Part shown: positions 46,738 to 55,484 of the stretch, one piece after another
Layout: every line of letters begins with the position of its first letter
Position numbering within the stretch: position 1 is the stretch's first letter
NCBI GenBank assembly: GCA_002683825.1
Contig: NYUD01000049.1
Span: forward strand, 50,260 to 114,259
Direction of reading: 5' to 3'
Origin: Planctomycetota bacterium
GTDB lineage: Bacteria > Planctomycetota > UBA1135 > GCA-002686595
DNA length: 64,000 nt
Made by a program: the position numbers and the translations under genes
Notes under the pieces: generated by a model
Database searches by the model: none
What the model was told of the DNA's origin: nothing
Seen by the model: only the letters and a program-made list of their open reading frames with translations

Positions 46738-48087
46738 CTAGGTACCCGTCGGCTTGGTGGATTCAACCGTTCTTGCTTGGGGCACCTGTTCCCCGGTCGG
46801 TTCTGCTGCCGAGGCGCGCTCTTCGCCCTTTTCCGCGGTCTTGAGCGATTGGGGAATCGGAGCCCTGGGCTCGATTGCCGCCGTCTCGTCATCCAGGGCC
46901 CGGAGCGGCTCGGCAGAGCGGACCTCACCCTCGAGCGGTCGCAGTTCGACCAGTTCCTTTGCCGAACGCACATCGCACTCCTCAAATCGACGGAGCGATG
47001 GCACCAGACGGCTTTGTACCGAGCCGACGAATTCGTTGTAGGCGCGTCGCGCGCCGTCGATCGAACTGCCGACCTTGGCTGCGTGTTCGAGAACGACGGC
47101 TGCACGGCGGTGCAGGTCACGGCCAAGATCGAAGAGCTCGGTTGCACTATCGGTCAGGTTTTTCTCACGCCAGCCCACGTGCACCGCGCGTAACAATCCG
47201 ATCAAGGTCGAAGGGCTTGCCAGGACCACGTTGTGTTCTGCGGCGTATTCGATCAGGTCAGGCCGACGCTCGAGCGCAGCGTCGACCAGCTGTTCACCGG
47301 GAATGAACATGATCACAAATTCAGGCGAGGCCTCGAAGTTCACCCAGTAGGCCTTGCGAGCGAGCTTACGGGCCTGCTCGAAGACGTTTTCGGCGTAGCG
47401 ATCCAGCAGGGCGTCGGATTCCTCGGGCGAGGCCGCACCGAGAGCGTCGATATAGGAATCGAATGAGGTCTTTGCGTCGACGGCCAGGAGGCGCGAGTTG
47501 GGCAGCCGTACGACCATGTCCGGCTTTTGCAGGCGCCCCTCCTCGTCGCGCAGGTTTTCCTGGGGCGTGAAGTCGCAATAACTCTTCATGCCGGCCAGCT
47601 CGACGACGCGCTCGAGCTGTATTTCACCGTAGCGGCCACGCACATTCGGCTTGCTCAGCGCATTGACCAGACGTCCCGTTTCCTCGCGCAGCTCACGGTG
47701 GCCGCGGGACATCAAGACGACCTGCTCGCTCAATCCGACCTGAGCACGGCCCATACGCTCGAGCTCGGAGTGGGTCCTCTTGAGGGCTTCCGCCATCGGC
47801 CTGATCATTTCGTCGAGTGCGCGGCGCCTTCGCTCGACATCCGCAGTGGCTTCTGTTTTTTGCGAGGAGAAGGAGGCCTGGGCGAGTTTCAGAAACTCTG
47901 CGGTCGAGGATCGCAGAACCTCACCAGCGAGGGCCTCGAAGCTATTTTTCGCCTGGCCGGCATCCTCGACGCGAGCCCTGTAGGAGTCCCGCTCGGCCCG
48001 CAGACGAAAGGTCTCGCGCAGCAAGAAGAGTGCGCCAGCGAAGGAGAGGCCGCCAAAAAGCGCCAATACGATCGTAACGGGGTCCAA
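46738..48087 (-). CDS. rmuC: DNA recombination protein RmuC
   Basis: A 449-residue RmuC protein. One N-terminal membrane helix (about 4-22) is followed by a long coiled coil (about 25-145) and the RmuC nuclease-like core (about 150-330), with GRYGEIQLERVVELAGM, DEEGRLQKPDMVVRLP and the PD-(D/E)XK-like LLAVDAKTSFDSY. The C-terminal 75 residues are acidic and of low complexity. RmuC limits DNA inversions at short inverted repeats in E. coli. The start is TTG at 48087. It heads a minus-strand run with the small membrane protein and dipeptidase genes. Confidence 0.93.
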   Translation of the reverse strand: MDPVTIVLALFGGLSFAGALFLLRETFRLRAERDSYRARVEDAGQAKNSFEALAGEVLRSSTAEFLKLAQASFSSQKTEATADVERRRRALDEMIRPMAEALKRTHSELERMGRAQVGLSEQVVLMSRGHRELREETGRLVNALSKPNVRGRYGEIQLERVVELAGMKSYCDFTPQENLRDEEGRLQKPDMVVRLPNSRLLAVDAKTSFDSYIDALGAASPEESDALLDRYAENVFEQARKLARKAYWVNFEASPEFVIMFIPGEQLVDAALERRPDLIEYAAEHNVVLASPSTLIGLLRAVHVGWREKNLTDSATELFDLGRDLHRRAAVVLEHAAKVGSSIDGARRAYNEFVGSVQSRLVPSLRRFEECDVRSAKELVELRPLEGEVRSAEPLRALDDETAAIEPRAPIPQSLKTAEKGEERASAAEPTGEQVPQARTVESTKPTGT

Positions 48088-48156
48088 GCTCTGGAATCTC
48101 AGGTGCGGGGTTGCTTCGGAGTCCCCCCCAGGCCCGAAGTCCTATCATAAGTGATG

Positions 48157-49875
48157 CTACTGCCAGCTGGGCGGGTTCACCAGCAATGCTATCGCTGCTT
48201 GGCCGTCGATAGCATTGGAGAAGAAGAAGCCCTGGCCGATTTGGCAGCGGAATTCCCGCAGCATGGAGAGCGCCTCGACTGTTTCGATGCCCTCAGCCAC
48301 GACCTCGAGGCCCAGGGTGCGGGCCAAGCCGAGAACGGTTCGCACGATAGCGACCTTCTCGGCCCCGTACTCCATGCCCATGACGAAGGACCGGTCGACC
48401 TTCAGCTGATCGAGGGGAAAGCTGTGCAGGCACGCAAGCGACGAGTACCCCGTGCCGAAATCGTCGATCGAAAGGCGGCAGCCGAGATCGCGTAGGGCCC
48501 GGAGGGTGTGCTTGTTTTCCTCGGAACGTTCCATAAGGACGCTCTCGGTGACTTCCAGCTCGAGTAGATGCCCCGGCAGGCCTGTTCTATCCAGTTCCTC
48601 GGCGACCGTAGCGACGAGTTCCGGGTCTCGGAATTGGTGGGCCGAGAGATTCACGGCCATGCGCAGATCGGTGACAGTCGGTTGCGCTTCGCGCAGTGCA
48701 ACCAGTTGGCGGCAGGCTTCGCGGAGCACCCAGTGCCCGACCGGCACGATCAGCCCCGTCTCCTCGGCGACGGGAATGAAGACGTCCGGCCGTACGAGGC
48801 CCCGTATGGGATGCTGCCAGCGGATGAGGGCTTCGAAGGCGCAGATCTCGTTGGTCTGCAGCGAGATCATCGGCTGGTAGTGCAGCAGGAATTCATCGGC
48901 CTTCAGCGCTCGGCGCAGGTCGCCTTCCAGGTGGAGGCGCTCTTTCGCACTGGTATTCATCTCCGGGTCGAAAACCTCGTACGGTGTCGACCCGTTCTCC
49001 TTGGCCCGGTGCATCGCCGTGATGGCATCGTTCAGCAGCTCGACCGGCTGTCGGGAAGCCTGGGAGGAAAGCGCGATCCCGATCGAGGCCTGAACGCTGA
49101 GCTCGTGGCCTTCCAGGACTTGGGGTTTCGAGAGCTCCTGGTGAGTTTCCTTTGCAAATCGAACGGCTTCTGGCAAGTGGGCGCCGTCCAGAAGGATTGC
49201 GAACTTGTCGCCACCGAGCCGCGCGAGCGTGTCGCCGGGTCGCAAACGCGACTTCAAACGCCCCGCAACTTTGCCCAGGAGCCGATCGCCGGCTTCCACT
49301 CCCAGAGAGTCGTTGATGTTGTGGAATCGATCGAGATCGAAGTACAGGACCGCAACGGGTAGGCCCTGACGCCGTAGGCGCCGCGAAAGCGCGAGTTCGA
49401 GACGATCGAAAAAGAGCGCGTTGTTCGGGAGACCCGTCATCGGATCGTGGAACATTTCGTGCAGGAACTCCCCCTGGGCATTCTTCTCCGCGGTGATGTC
49501 CGTGAACGATCCACCCAGGATTTCTGCGCTGTTCAACTTTTTCCCGCAAACGAGGAAAGACCGCCAGCTCCCGTCCGCGTGGAGCATGCGAAACTCGTGT
49601 TCGAGCACCTCGCTCGTATCGCTCATGTGCGCCTCGATGGCCAGCTTCAGGCCATCGAGATCGCGTGGATGGACACGCCGAAACCATTCCTCCGGCCGAT
49701 CCGCAAACTCCTCCTGGGTAAGCCCCAGGGAGGCCTTCCAACGGGGTGAGAATCGGATCTCCCGGCGGGCGAGATCCCAATCCCAAAGCCCGTCGCGGGC
49801 TCCGGCCCAGGTCGCAGACAACCGGGCCTGATTCGTAGCGTGGTCGTGCAAGGATCCGCTTCGTGCTTCGCTCAC
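48157..49875 (-). CDS. PAS-GGDEF-EAL protein, probable c-di-GMP phosphodiesterase
   Basis: A 572-residue protein as called from GTG 49875. A PAS domain (about 15-140; WDWDLARREIRFSPRW, PEEWFRRVHPRD) is followed by a GGDEF domain whose signature is degenerate, LGGDKF near 220. A complete EAL domain (about 320-565) has EALIRW, AVNLSAHQF, TESVLM, IDDFGTGYSSL and AEGIET. The degenerate site suggests that the GGDEF part only binds GTP while the EAL part degrades c-di-GMP. The frame continues upstream to an ATG at 50187, but that extension is Pro/Arg-rich and looks noncoding, so the start is uncertain. Confidence 0.85.
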   Translation of the reverse strand: MSEARSGSLHDHATNQARLSATWAGARDGLWDWDLARREIRFSPRWKASLGLTQEEFADRPEEWFRRVHPRDLDGLKLAIEAHMSDTSEVLEHEFRMLHADGSWRSFLVCGKKLNSAEILGGSFTDITAEKNAQGEFLHEMFHDPMTGLPNNALFFDRLELALSRRLRRQGLPVAVLYFDLDRFHNINDSLGVEAGDRLLGKVAGRLKSRLRPGDTLARLGGDKFAILLDGAHLPEAVRFAKETHQELSKPQVLEGHELSVQASIGIALSSQASRQPVELLNDAITAMHRAKENGSTPYEVFDPEMNTSAKERLHLEGDLRRALKADEFLLHYQPMISLQTNEICAFEALIRWQHPIRGLVRPDVFIPVAEETGLIVPVGHWVLREACRQLVALREAQPTVTDLRMAVNLSAHQFRDPELVATVAEELDRTGLPGHLLELEVTESVLMERSEENKHTLRALRDLGCRLSIDDFGTGYSSLACLHSFPLDQLKVDRSFVMGMEYGAEKVAIVRTVLGLARTLGLEVVAEGIETVEALSMLREFRCQIGQGFFFSNAIDGQAAIALLVNPPSWQ

Positions 49876-50208
49876 CAATCCATGACTTGGACCCAGCTCG
49901 TAGGTGATGGAGGGCCTCGGTGCAAGGGCGCTGGAGGAGGCCCCACAGGTGCTGGGATTTCGTCCTGTGGATCCCCCGCCGGGGACGGGGTGAAACTCCT
50001 GGCGGGGGTGGCAATCGGCGAGTCGCATCCGCGTCGGGCGAATCGATTGATTTTGCAGGGTTTTCCCACAGTCGGCTTTTTTTTGCGACGGGGTCTCCCG
50101 CACACCACCCCGGCCCTGAAGGGTGGGGGGTCGAGAGGGCCCACGGCACGGTTCTAGCCCCCGATTCCTCCCCACGGAATCCACCATGAACTATGGTCCC
50201 AGGACCCC

Positions 50209-50811
50209 ATGGAAACCTCCGAAACCCCCGATCCCATCGCCGCTTCCTTCCACGCAGCCACGAATACGCTGGCCGCTTTCATCGAAAGCCCTGACGGACT
50301 CTCCGGCGTCCGGCGATTTGCCGACGCCGCTTTGGAGGCATTGCGCCAGGGAAGAAAGCTCCTCTCCTGCGGCAACGGAGGAAGCATGTGCGACGCCATG
50401 CACTTCGCCGAAGAGTGGACCGGCCGCTTCCGGAAAGATCGCACGGCCCTTCCCGCCATCGCCTTTTCCGATCCTAGCCAACTCACCTGCATCGCTAATG
50501 ACTTCGGCTACGACGAGGTCTTCGCCCGCTCCGTCCAGGCCCATGGCAAGCCAGGCGACCTTCTGGTCGCCATCTCTACCAGTGGCAACTCGCCGAATAT
50601 TCTTCGAGCCGTCGAAGCAGCACGCGAACTCAACGTGACCACGGTCGGCTTGCTGGGCAAGGATGGCGGCGCGTTACGATCCAAGGTGGACATACCGATC
50701 GTCGTCCCACTCGCAACCTCGTCTGATCGAATTCAAGAAGTGCACATCAAGGTGCTGCACATCGTTATTGAAACCGTCGAACGCTCCCTCTTCCCTGAAA
50801 ACTATCTCTGA
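50209..50811 (+). CDS. gmhA: Phosphoheptose isomerase
   Basis: A 200-residue SIS-domain isomerase, converting sedoheptulose 7-phosphate to heptose 7-phosphate, the first step towards the heptose of lipopolysaccharide core or S-layer glycans. Family landmarks are GNGGSMCDAMHFAEEWTGRF, ALTCIANDFGYDEVF (read here as QLTCIANDFGYDEVF), AISTSGNSPNI and the zinc/active-site segment RIQEVHIKVLHIVIE. A 20 bp gap separates it from the divergent GGDEF/EAL gene if that gene's farthest start is used. The glycosyltransferase 2 kb away could be in the same surface-glycan pathway. Confidence 0.93.
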   Translation: METSETPDPIAASFHAATNTLAAFIESPDGLSGVRRFADAALEALRQGRKLLSCGNGGSMCDAMHFAEEWTGRFRKDRTALPAIAFSDPSQLTCIANDFGYDEVFARSVQAHGKPGDLLVAISTSGNSPNILRAVEAARELNVTTVGLLGKDGGALRSKVDIPIVVPLATSSDRIQEVHIKVLHIVIETVERSLFPENYL

Positions 50812-50837
50812 TAGCTTCAGACCAAGCCTCGCTAACG

Positions 50838-52889
50838 CTAGTGATCTTCGATCACGTCTCCGGCGTATCCCAAGTCACGCAACCTCGCATCTTGGGTACG
50901 ATCAAGGACGACCGTTGCGTCAGGGATCTTCAGCCTCGACCGTAGTTCGGCGGAGCCTTTCTCCCAATTGAATAGAAGCTCCTTCAACCTCTCGCGTCTT
51001 TCGAGGTTGACGTAGTAGCGCGAGTCCAGTTCTTCGGGATCTTCTTCCAGATTGTAAAGCTCGTACTGATCCAGGCCGAGGTTGTGAATCAATTTCCAAT
51101 TGTCGGCCACGACGGCTTGTTTCTCATCGTAGTAATACGTGCCCGTGGCAAAGATGGGGTCGGCGCGGACGTCGTGGGACTTCCAGAACCTCGTGAGTAC
51201 TTCAGCGCTGAAAAGATCAGGGTCGAAGCGTGCGCCGAGGATGTCGAGCATCGTTGGTGTGACGCTTTCAGTGGACACTGCGGACGCAAGGTTGTCGGTG
51301 TACTTTGAATGCGGCAGCTTGAAGGCCAACGGCACACGTAGAACTTCTTCGTACAGGGTGTGCCCATGCTCGTAGGTGCCGTGTTCCCAGAACTCCTCGC
51401 CATGGTCGGAGGCAAAAACGATCAGGGAGTCCTCATAAAGGCCTAGTGTCTTGAGCTCGTCCACCACTCGTCCGATGTTGGCATCGGCATAACGAATCTC
51501 GCCTCGATAGAGGGTGCGCACGAATTCACGATCATCAGGCCCGATCTTGGTGTTGCCGGCCTGCACGTTCGTGACGGTTTCGTGATCGCCCCAAGACATT
51601 CCGAACCGCGGATGCGCTCCTCCGTCGACCCACTCCGCCGGTGGTTCGTAGGGCCAGTGTGGGTCGAGAATGTGCATCCACAGAAAGAACGGCTCGTCGG
51701 CGCTCGCGCGTATCCATTCAACAGCGACGTCGGCGATCGCCTGCGTCGTTGGGGAGAGTTCGGGAAAGGCGTGCGGGTCCAGCCAGGCGAGGACTTGAGA
51801 ACCCACGCTGACACCCCAATCGTCGCGGGCCGGAAAAGCATAGAGATCAAACCCCTGGCCGAAGTTGTACAGCGGTTCGAGATGCGCGTTTAGCCCCAAT
51901 CCCAACGTGCGATAACCGATGGAGTTCATGTGTTCGGCCAGGGTCACGATCTCGTCGGCCAATCGTGTGCGTCGGTTTGTGACGCCGTGCACTGCGGGCG
52001 AAAGGCCGGTAAGCAACGACGCCATCGATGGCTTGGTCCAAGGTGCTGACGAGCGGGCGTTGTTGAAGACGACGCTGTCCTCCATCAAAGCCGTGATGGC
52101 GGGAGTCTTGGCGCCTGATTCCGTGCCGCCGATCATGTCGGGACGCAACGTGTCAACGGTGACAAGAACAACGGTCTTCGGTTTCGCAGGGGTGTTGTTG
52201 AAGCGGGCTGTCGCGACATCGGTTGGGCTACGCAACGACAGCATCGCTCCTCCGGAAAGGAGGGCAAAGAGGGCGCCGGCGACGAAACTCGGCCCGGGGC
52301 GATAGAGACGCCCGAACAGACAGACGGTGAGCAAGACCACGGCCCCGGCCAACACCAGGGCTCCGGCGCGCACGACCGGCGCCACTCCACCCAGCTGGAA
52401 CTCGAAGACCCAAAGAGCCAGGCAAACCTCCAAGCCGGCAAGGGGCAGGGCGGCTGCGACAACTCCCGTTGGGGAAAAGCGTTTCCGCCCGGAGATGACG
52501 AAGGCAGCGACAGAACAGCCGATGGCCGCCATCCCCAGCATGACCCACAGGGCCAGTGCACGATCACCGGTCGCATCTCGCGCCAGAACCGTAACCACCG
52601 GTGCCATGGCGCCGGTCACGCAGGCCAACGTTCCGGTCACCGTGGTCCAGGCGACGCCACGCTGTTGCCGGCGCCGATCGACCACCAGGAAGATGGAAAG
52701 CAGCGCAAGCTGGAGGAAAAGAAAGACGAGGGAGCCCACCGCAGCGGGCAAAAACAGGGCGGACGGCTCTTCGAAGGCGCGCGGGTGATCGAGAGTGCTC
52801 ACGCCTACGTTCAAGAAGGTCGCCGCCAGGGACGATACACCCACGGAGGTCAGAAGCCTCTTCCACACCAACTTGTCGATTTCGGTCAT
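50838..52889 (-). CDS. Membrane sulfatase-superfamily protein
   Basis: A 683-residue protein. The first 215 residues contain about seven membrane helices; the rest is an alkaline-phosphatase/sulfatase-fold domain facing outside, the layout of LtaS- or EptA-type phosphotransferases. Catalytic-site motifs are VLVTVDTLRPDM, SAPWTKPSMASLLTG, FASDHGEEFWEHG and YEHGHTLYEE. As in the lipoprotein sulfatase of this window, a Thr/Ser stands where classical sulfatases carry the formylglycine Cys. It may move or remove phosphate- or sulfate-linked groups on surface polymers. GGAG lies five bases before the ATG at 52889. It is convergent with gmhA and divergent from the glycosyltransferase. Confidence 0.85.
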   Translation of the reverse strand: MTEIDKLVWKRLLTSVGVSSLAATFLNVGVSTLDHPRAFEEPSALFLPAAVGSLVFLFLQLALLSIFLVVDRRRQQRGVAWTTVTGTLACVTGAMAPVVTVLARDATGDRALALWVMLGMAAIGCSVAAFVISGRKRFSPTGVVAAALPLAGLEVCLALWVFEFQLGGVAPVVRAGALVLAGAVVLLTVCLFGRLYRPGPSFVAGALFALLSGGAMLSLRSPTDVATARFNNTPAKPKTVVLVTVDTLRPDMIGGTESGAKTPAITALMEDSVVFNNARSSAPWTKPSMASLLTGLSPAVHGVTNRRTRLADEIVTLAEHMNSIGYRTLGLGLNAHLEPLYNFGQGFDLYAFPARDDWGVSVGSQVLAWLDPHAFPELSPTTQAIADVAVEWIRASADEPFFLWMHILDPHWPYEPPAEWVDGGAHPRFGMSWGDHETVTNVQAGNTKIGPDDREFVRTLYRGEIRYADANIGRVVDELKTLGLYEDSLIVFASDHGEEFWEHGTYEHGHTLYEEVLRVPLAFKLPHSKYTDNLASAVSTESVTPTMLDILGARFDPDLFSAEVLTRFWKSHDVRADPIFATGTYYYDEKQAVVADNWKLIHNLGLDQYELYNLEEDPEELDSRYYVNLERRERLKELLFNWEKGSAELRSRLKIPDATVVLDRTQDARLRDLGYAGDVIEDH

Positions 52890-52966
52890 GTCAGCTCCGG
52901 GGAACAGGTCTCTTCGGCTGGTACGGCCGGGGTCTTGAGCCTCCCGACCGGCCCCTTTTTGACCCT

Positions 52967-54178
52967 GTGAGCAACGGCCAACGCCCCTGCATCGTCCTGA
53001 CCTACGGTTGGGGCCTGAACACTCCTGGAGGGGTTGCTCGGCATCTCCAGGAGCTGGCTCGTGCCCTGGGCAACGCCGGCGCACGGGTGATCTGCGTGTG
53101 CGTTTCTGCGGCCGACTATTCGGGTTTTCCGCGACCGCAAATGGATCGGGCCTACGAGGGTATGGAGGTCGAAAAAGAGCTCGCCAAACACGGCGTCGAG
53201 ATCGTGCGCGTGACTCCCCACCCGCTGCATTGGACGCTCGACGGGCGGCCGGTTCGGCGTGCGGTCGAGCGCCTGCTGAACACGGAGCGCGTCGACTGCG
53301 TTTTGGGCTTTTACAACGAGGCTGCATACCTGCCGGAGCTCTGCCGTGAGCACTCGGTCAGTTTTGGCTATATCGCCACGTGGCTCTCGTACGAAATGGC
53401 CCTTTCGCGGGCCCGAGCCGGAAAGGGTTTGCGGGGGTTCTTTCTGCGACGGGCAAACCGGCGCTTTGTCGTCGACCCCTATCGCAAAGCCGAGATCGTC
53501 TTTGCGAACTCCGAATTCACGCGCCGTGAGCTGATCGACGTCGTCGGATGCGCTCCCGAGCGCATCCGTGTGACCTATTTGGGTGTCAAAACGTTCTTCC
53601 GTAACATCCCGCGCATCGAACCGAAGAGCATCCAACGTCTTATTTTCTTCGGTCGTCTGGTGCGCGAGAAAGGCATCGGCGACGCGATCGAGGCCTTGGG
53701 ACGCATCGCAAGCTCGGGCAATCGCAATTGGCGCCTGCGCGTTCTCGGATCGGGCAACCAGAGCCATGTTCAAAAGCTCGCTGAAAAACATGGAGTCGCA
53801 CCGTTGATCGAGATGGTTCCCCACCAGGGAGATGCGGGCCTGACCAACGAGTTGGCCAAGGCGCACCTGGCGCTGCTGCCCTCGTACTCGGAATCGTTCG
53901 GTCTGTCGATCGCCGAGGCCCAGGCGGCCGGCTTGCCGGTCGTCGCCTACGCGGCGGGGTCTGTCCCGGAGGTCGTCCAAGACGGGAAGACCGCGTGGCT
54001 GGCTCCCTTGCACGACATCGACCTCTTACGGAAGGGGATCGAAGAAGCGATGGCCGACCCCTCCGTGGCTCACCAGCGTGGGTTGGCCGGGCGCGAGCGC
54101 ACGCGGAGGCTTTTTCAATGGTCGTTCACGGCGGAATATGTCCTGGAGGGAATCCGTACGCTCCGTCGCGCTGCGTAG
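52967..54178 (+). CDS. GT4-type glycosyltransferase
   Basis: A 403-residue GT-B fold glycosyltransferase of family 4. The N-terminal acceptor domain opens with the Gly-rich LTYGWGLNTPGGVARHLQELARAL. The donor domain starts near 215 (LIFFGRLVREKGI) and carries the EX7E motif in ESFGLSIAEAQAAGLPVVAY. No signal or membrane helix; it would act on a membrane-attached acceptor from the cytoplasm. The GTG at 52967 fits the family N-terminus, 77 bases from the divergent sulfatase start. Sugar donor and acceptor cannot be predicted. Confidence 0.88.
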   Translation: MSNGQRPCIVLTYGWGLNTPGGVARHLQELARALGNAGARVICVCVSAADYSGFPRPQMDRAYEGMEVEKELAKHGVEIVRVTPHPLHWTLDGRPVRRAVERLLNTERVDCVLGFYNEAAYLPELCREHSVSFGYIATWLSYEMALSRARAGKGLRGFFLRRANRRFVVDPYRKAEIVFANSEFTRRELIDVVGCAPERIRVTYLGVKTFFRNIPRIEPKSIQRLIFFGRLVREKGIGDAIEALGRIASSGNRNWRLRVLGSGNQSHVQKLAEKHGVAPLIEMVPHQGDAGLTNELAKAHLALLPSYSESFGLSIAEAQAAGLPVVAYAAGSVPEVVQDGKTAWLAPLHDIDLLRKGIEEAMADPSVAHQRGLAGRERTRRLFQWSFTAEYVLEGIRTLRRAA

Positions 54179-54202
54179 GCGAGCTTCCTAACCTACGTTC
54201 CC

Positions 54203-54787
54203 GTGGATTTGCAAACGCTGAGGAGCTCGCTAGCTCCGCTCGAACTCAGCCCGGAAGAGCAAGAACGCATCGCCGGACACCGTGTCGCTGCGGTCTCCAT
54301 CCTTTTACGCACGGATGCCTCAAGCGTGGACGTTCTCCTGATCCGCCGCGCGATTGTCAAGAAGGACCGTTGGTCGGGTCAAATCGGGCTGCCCGGCGGT
54401 CATCGCGAAGAATCCGATGCCAGCCTGCTCGCCACTGCGGTGCGCGAAACTCACGAAGAGGTCGGTATCGACCTCGAACTTGGTGTTGAAACGCTGGGGC
54501 GAATGGAGAAGGTACAGGCCAAGGCGCGCGGCAAGATGCTCGAGATGTCGATCACGCCGTTTGTGTTCCAAGCGACCGAATACGTCACTCCCGTACCTGG
54601 GCCGGAAGTGGACGTTGCCTTCTGGTTTCCTTTGCTAAGAGCGCGTGACGGAGAACTCGATTCCTCACACACTTATCGCTCGTCCCACGCCAATTTCCAT
54701 ATGCCGGCGTGGGCCTTTGAAGGATGCGTCGTGTGGGGGCTGACCTACGAGATCCTCTCGGAGCTTAACCGTCTGGTGGACGCCTAG
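54203..54787 (+). CDS. Nudix hydrolase, CoA pyrophosphatase-like
   Basis: A 194-residue Nudix enzyme. The segment DVLLIRRAIVKKDRWSGQIGLPGG and the Nudix box GGHREESDASLLATAVRETHEEVGID match the CoA pyrophosphatase subgroup (NudL/NUDT7), in which Asp-Ala-Ser replaces the usual Gly-Glu. The catalytic RETHEEVG is intact. It would cleave CoA or related nucleotide diphosphates. It starts with GTG 24 bases after the glycosyltransferase and is probably cotranscribed with it, which does not suggest a shared pathway. Confidence 0.88.
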   Translation: MDLQTLRSSLAPLELSPEEQERIAGHRVAAVSILLRTDASSVDVLLIRRAIVKKDRWSGQIGLPGGHREESDASLLATAVRETHEEVGIDLELGVETLGRMEKVQAKARGKMLEMSITPFVFQATEYVTPVPGPEVDVAFWFPLLRARDGELDSSHTYRSSHANFHMPAWAFEGCVVWGLTYEILSELNRLVDA

Positions 54788-55484
54788 ATCGAATCCAAAC
54801 CCCGAGCGAAGGGGTGGATCGGGAGTCTCGCCTGCGCGAGACCTGAACGCTCCAGAAGCTCGGTGGCCGCGCTGCGGGTGTAGCGAACAGGAGCGCAAGC
54901 ATTCCATCGTCGTCTAAGTCGCCCTCGTCCGCGGGTCCGATGATCTTGAAACCGTCCGGGTGCATCCTGCCCTTGCCCTCCACGCCAAGACGGGAACGGG
55001 GCAACCGGGCAGCCTCCTCCCGATTCGGAATCTGGGCCAGGACCCCGCGCCTGGAGATCGCGCCGGAAGTTGCCAGGGCGCGCCCTCCTCCCGTGGAGAC
55101 CCCGAGCCACGAGCCGGCGGCACGCACCCTTCCAGGTGGCAGCGAAGGTGTCCTGCCAATGGGCTCGGGCGTGAGGCCACCCGCGAACGCACCTCGGTCC
55201 GCGGCCTTCTCTCTGGCCCCAGGGAAGGTGTAACTTCCTTCCGGTCAAGACCCTAGATCCTCGTAGAATGGCCCCCTGCCGGCCCCACCCGGCTCTTACT
55301 GCCGACGGACGCGTAAAAAACACCTCCGATCGAGATGCCCCTATTATAAACGGTGAGGGGAGGTTTCTCCGGGAACGTACCCCGCTTTGGGGAACTCGCG
55401 AATAATCTTCTTCGTCCCAAGTCGTTCGCGCCCCCCTGCCCCCCCCGCTCGGGTTCTCCGATCGCTATTCACAACCGAATCATC
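54788..55484. other. Long intergenic region
   Basis: About 700 bases without a convincing gene. Minus-strand frames up to 179 codons are present but are of Gly/Arg/Pro-rich composition with no similarity; one segment on that strand around 54850-54980 (MHPDGFKIIGPADEGDLDDDG) looks somewhat protein-like and could be a fragment. TAGAAT occurs at 55264-55269, about 215 bases before the next start, as a possible promoter element. No terminator hairpin was recognised after the Nudix gene. Confidence 0.4.

Noticed and set aside
49876..50187. 104-residue N-terminal extension of the GGDEF/EAL protein
   Set aside because: Pro/Arg/Gly-rich without a domain, and it runs almost up to the gmhA start; a GTG nearer the PAS domain is preferred, though not proven.
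52890..53327. N-terminal extension of the membrane sulfatase
   Set aside because: Antisense to the glycosyltransferase start region; the ATG at 52889 has a GGAG five bases upstream.
54784..55323. Minus-strand 179-codon frame in the gap after the Nudix gene
   Set aside because: No similarity, low-complexity Gly/Arg composition and no ribosome site; kept only as a possible fragment in the intergenic entry.
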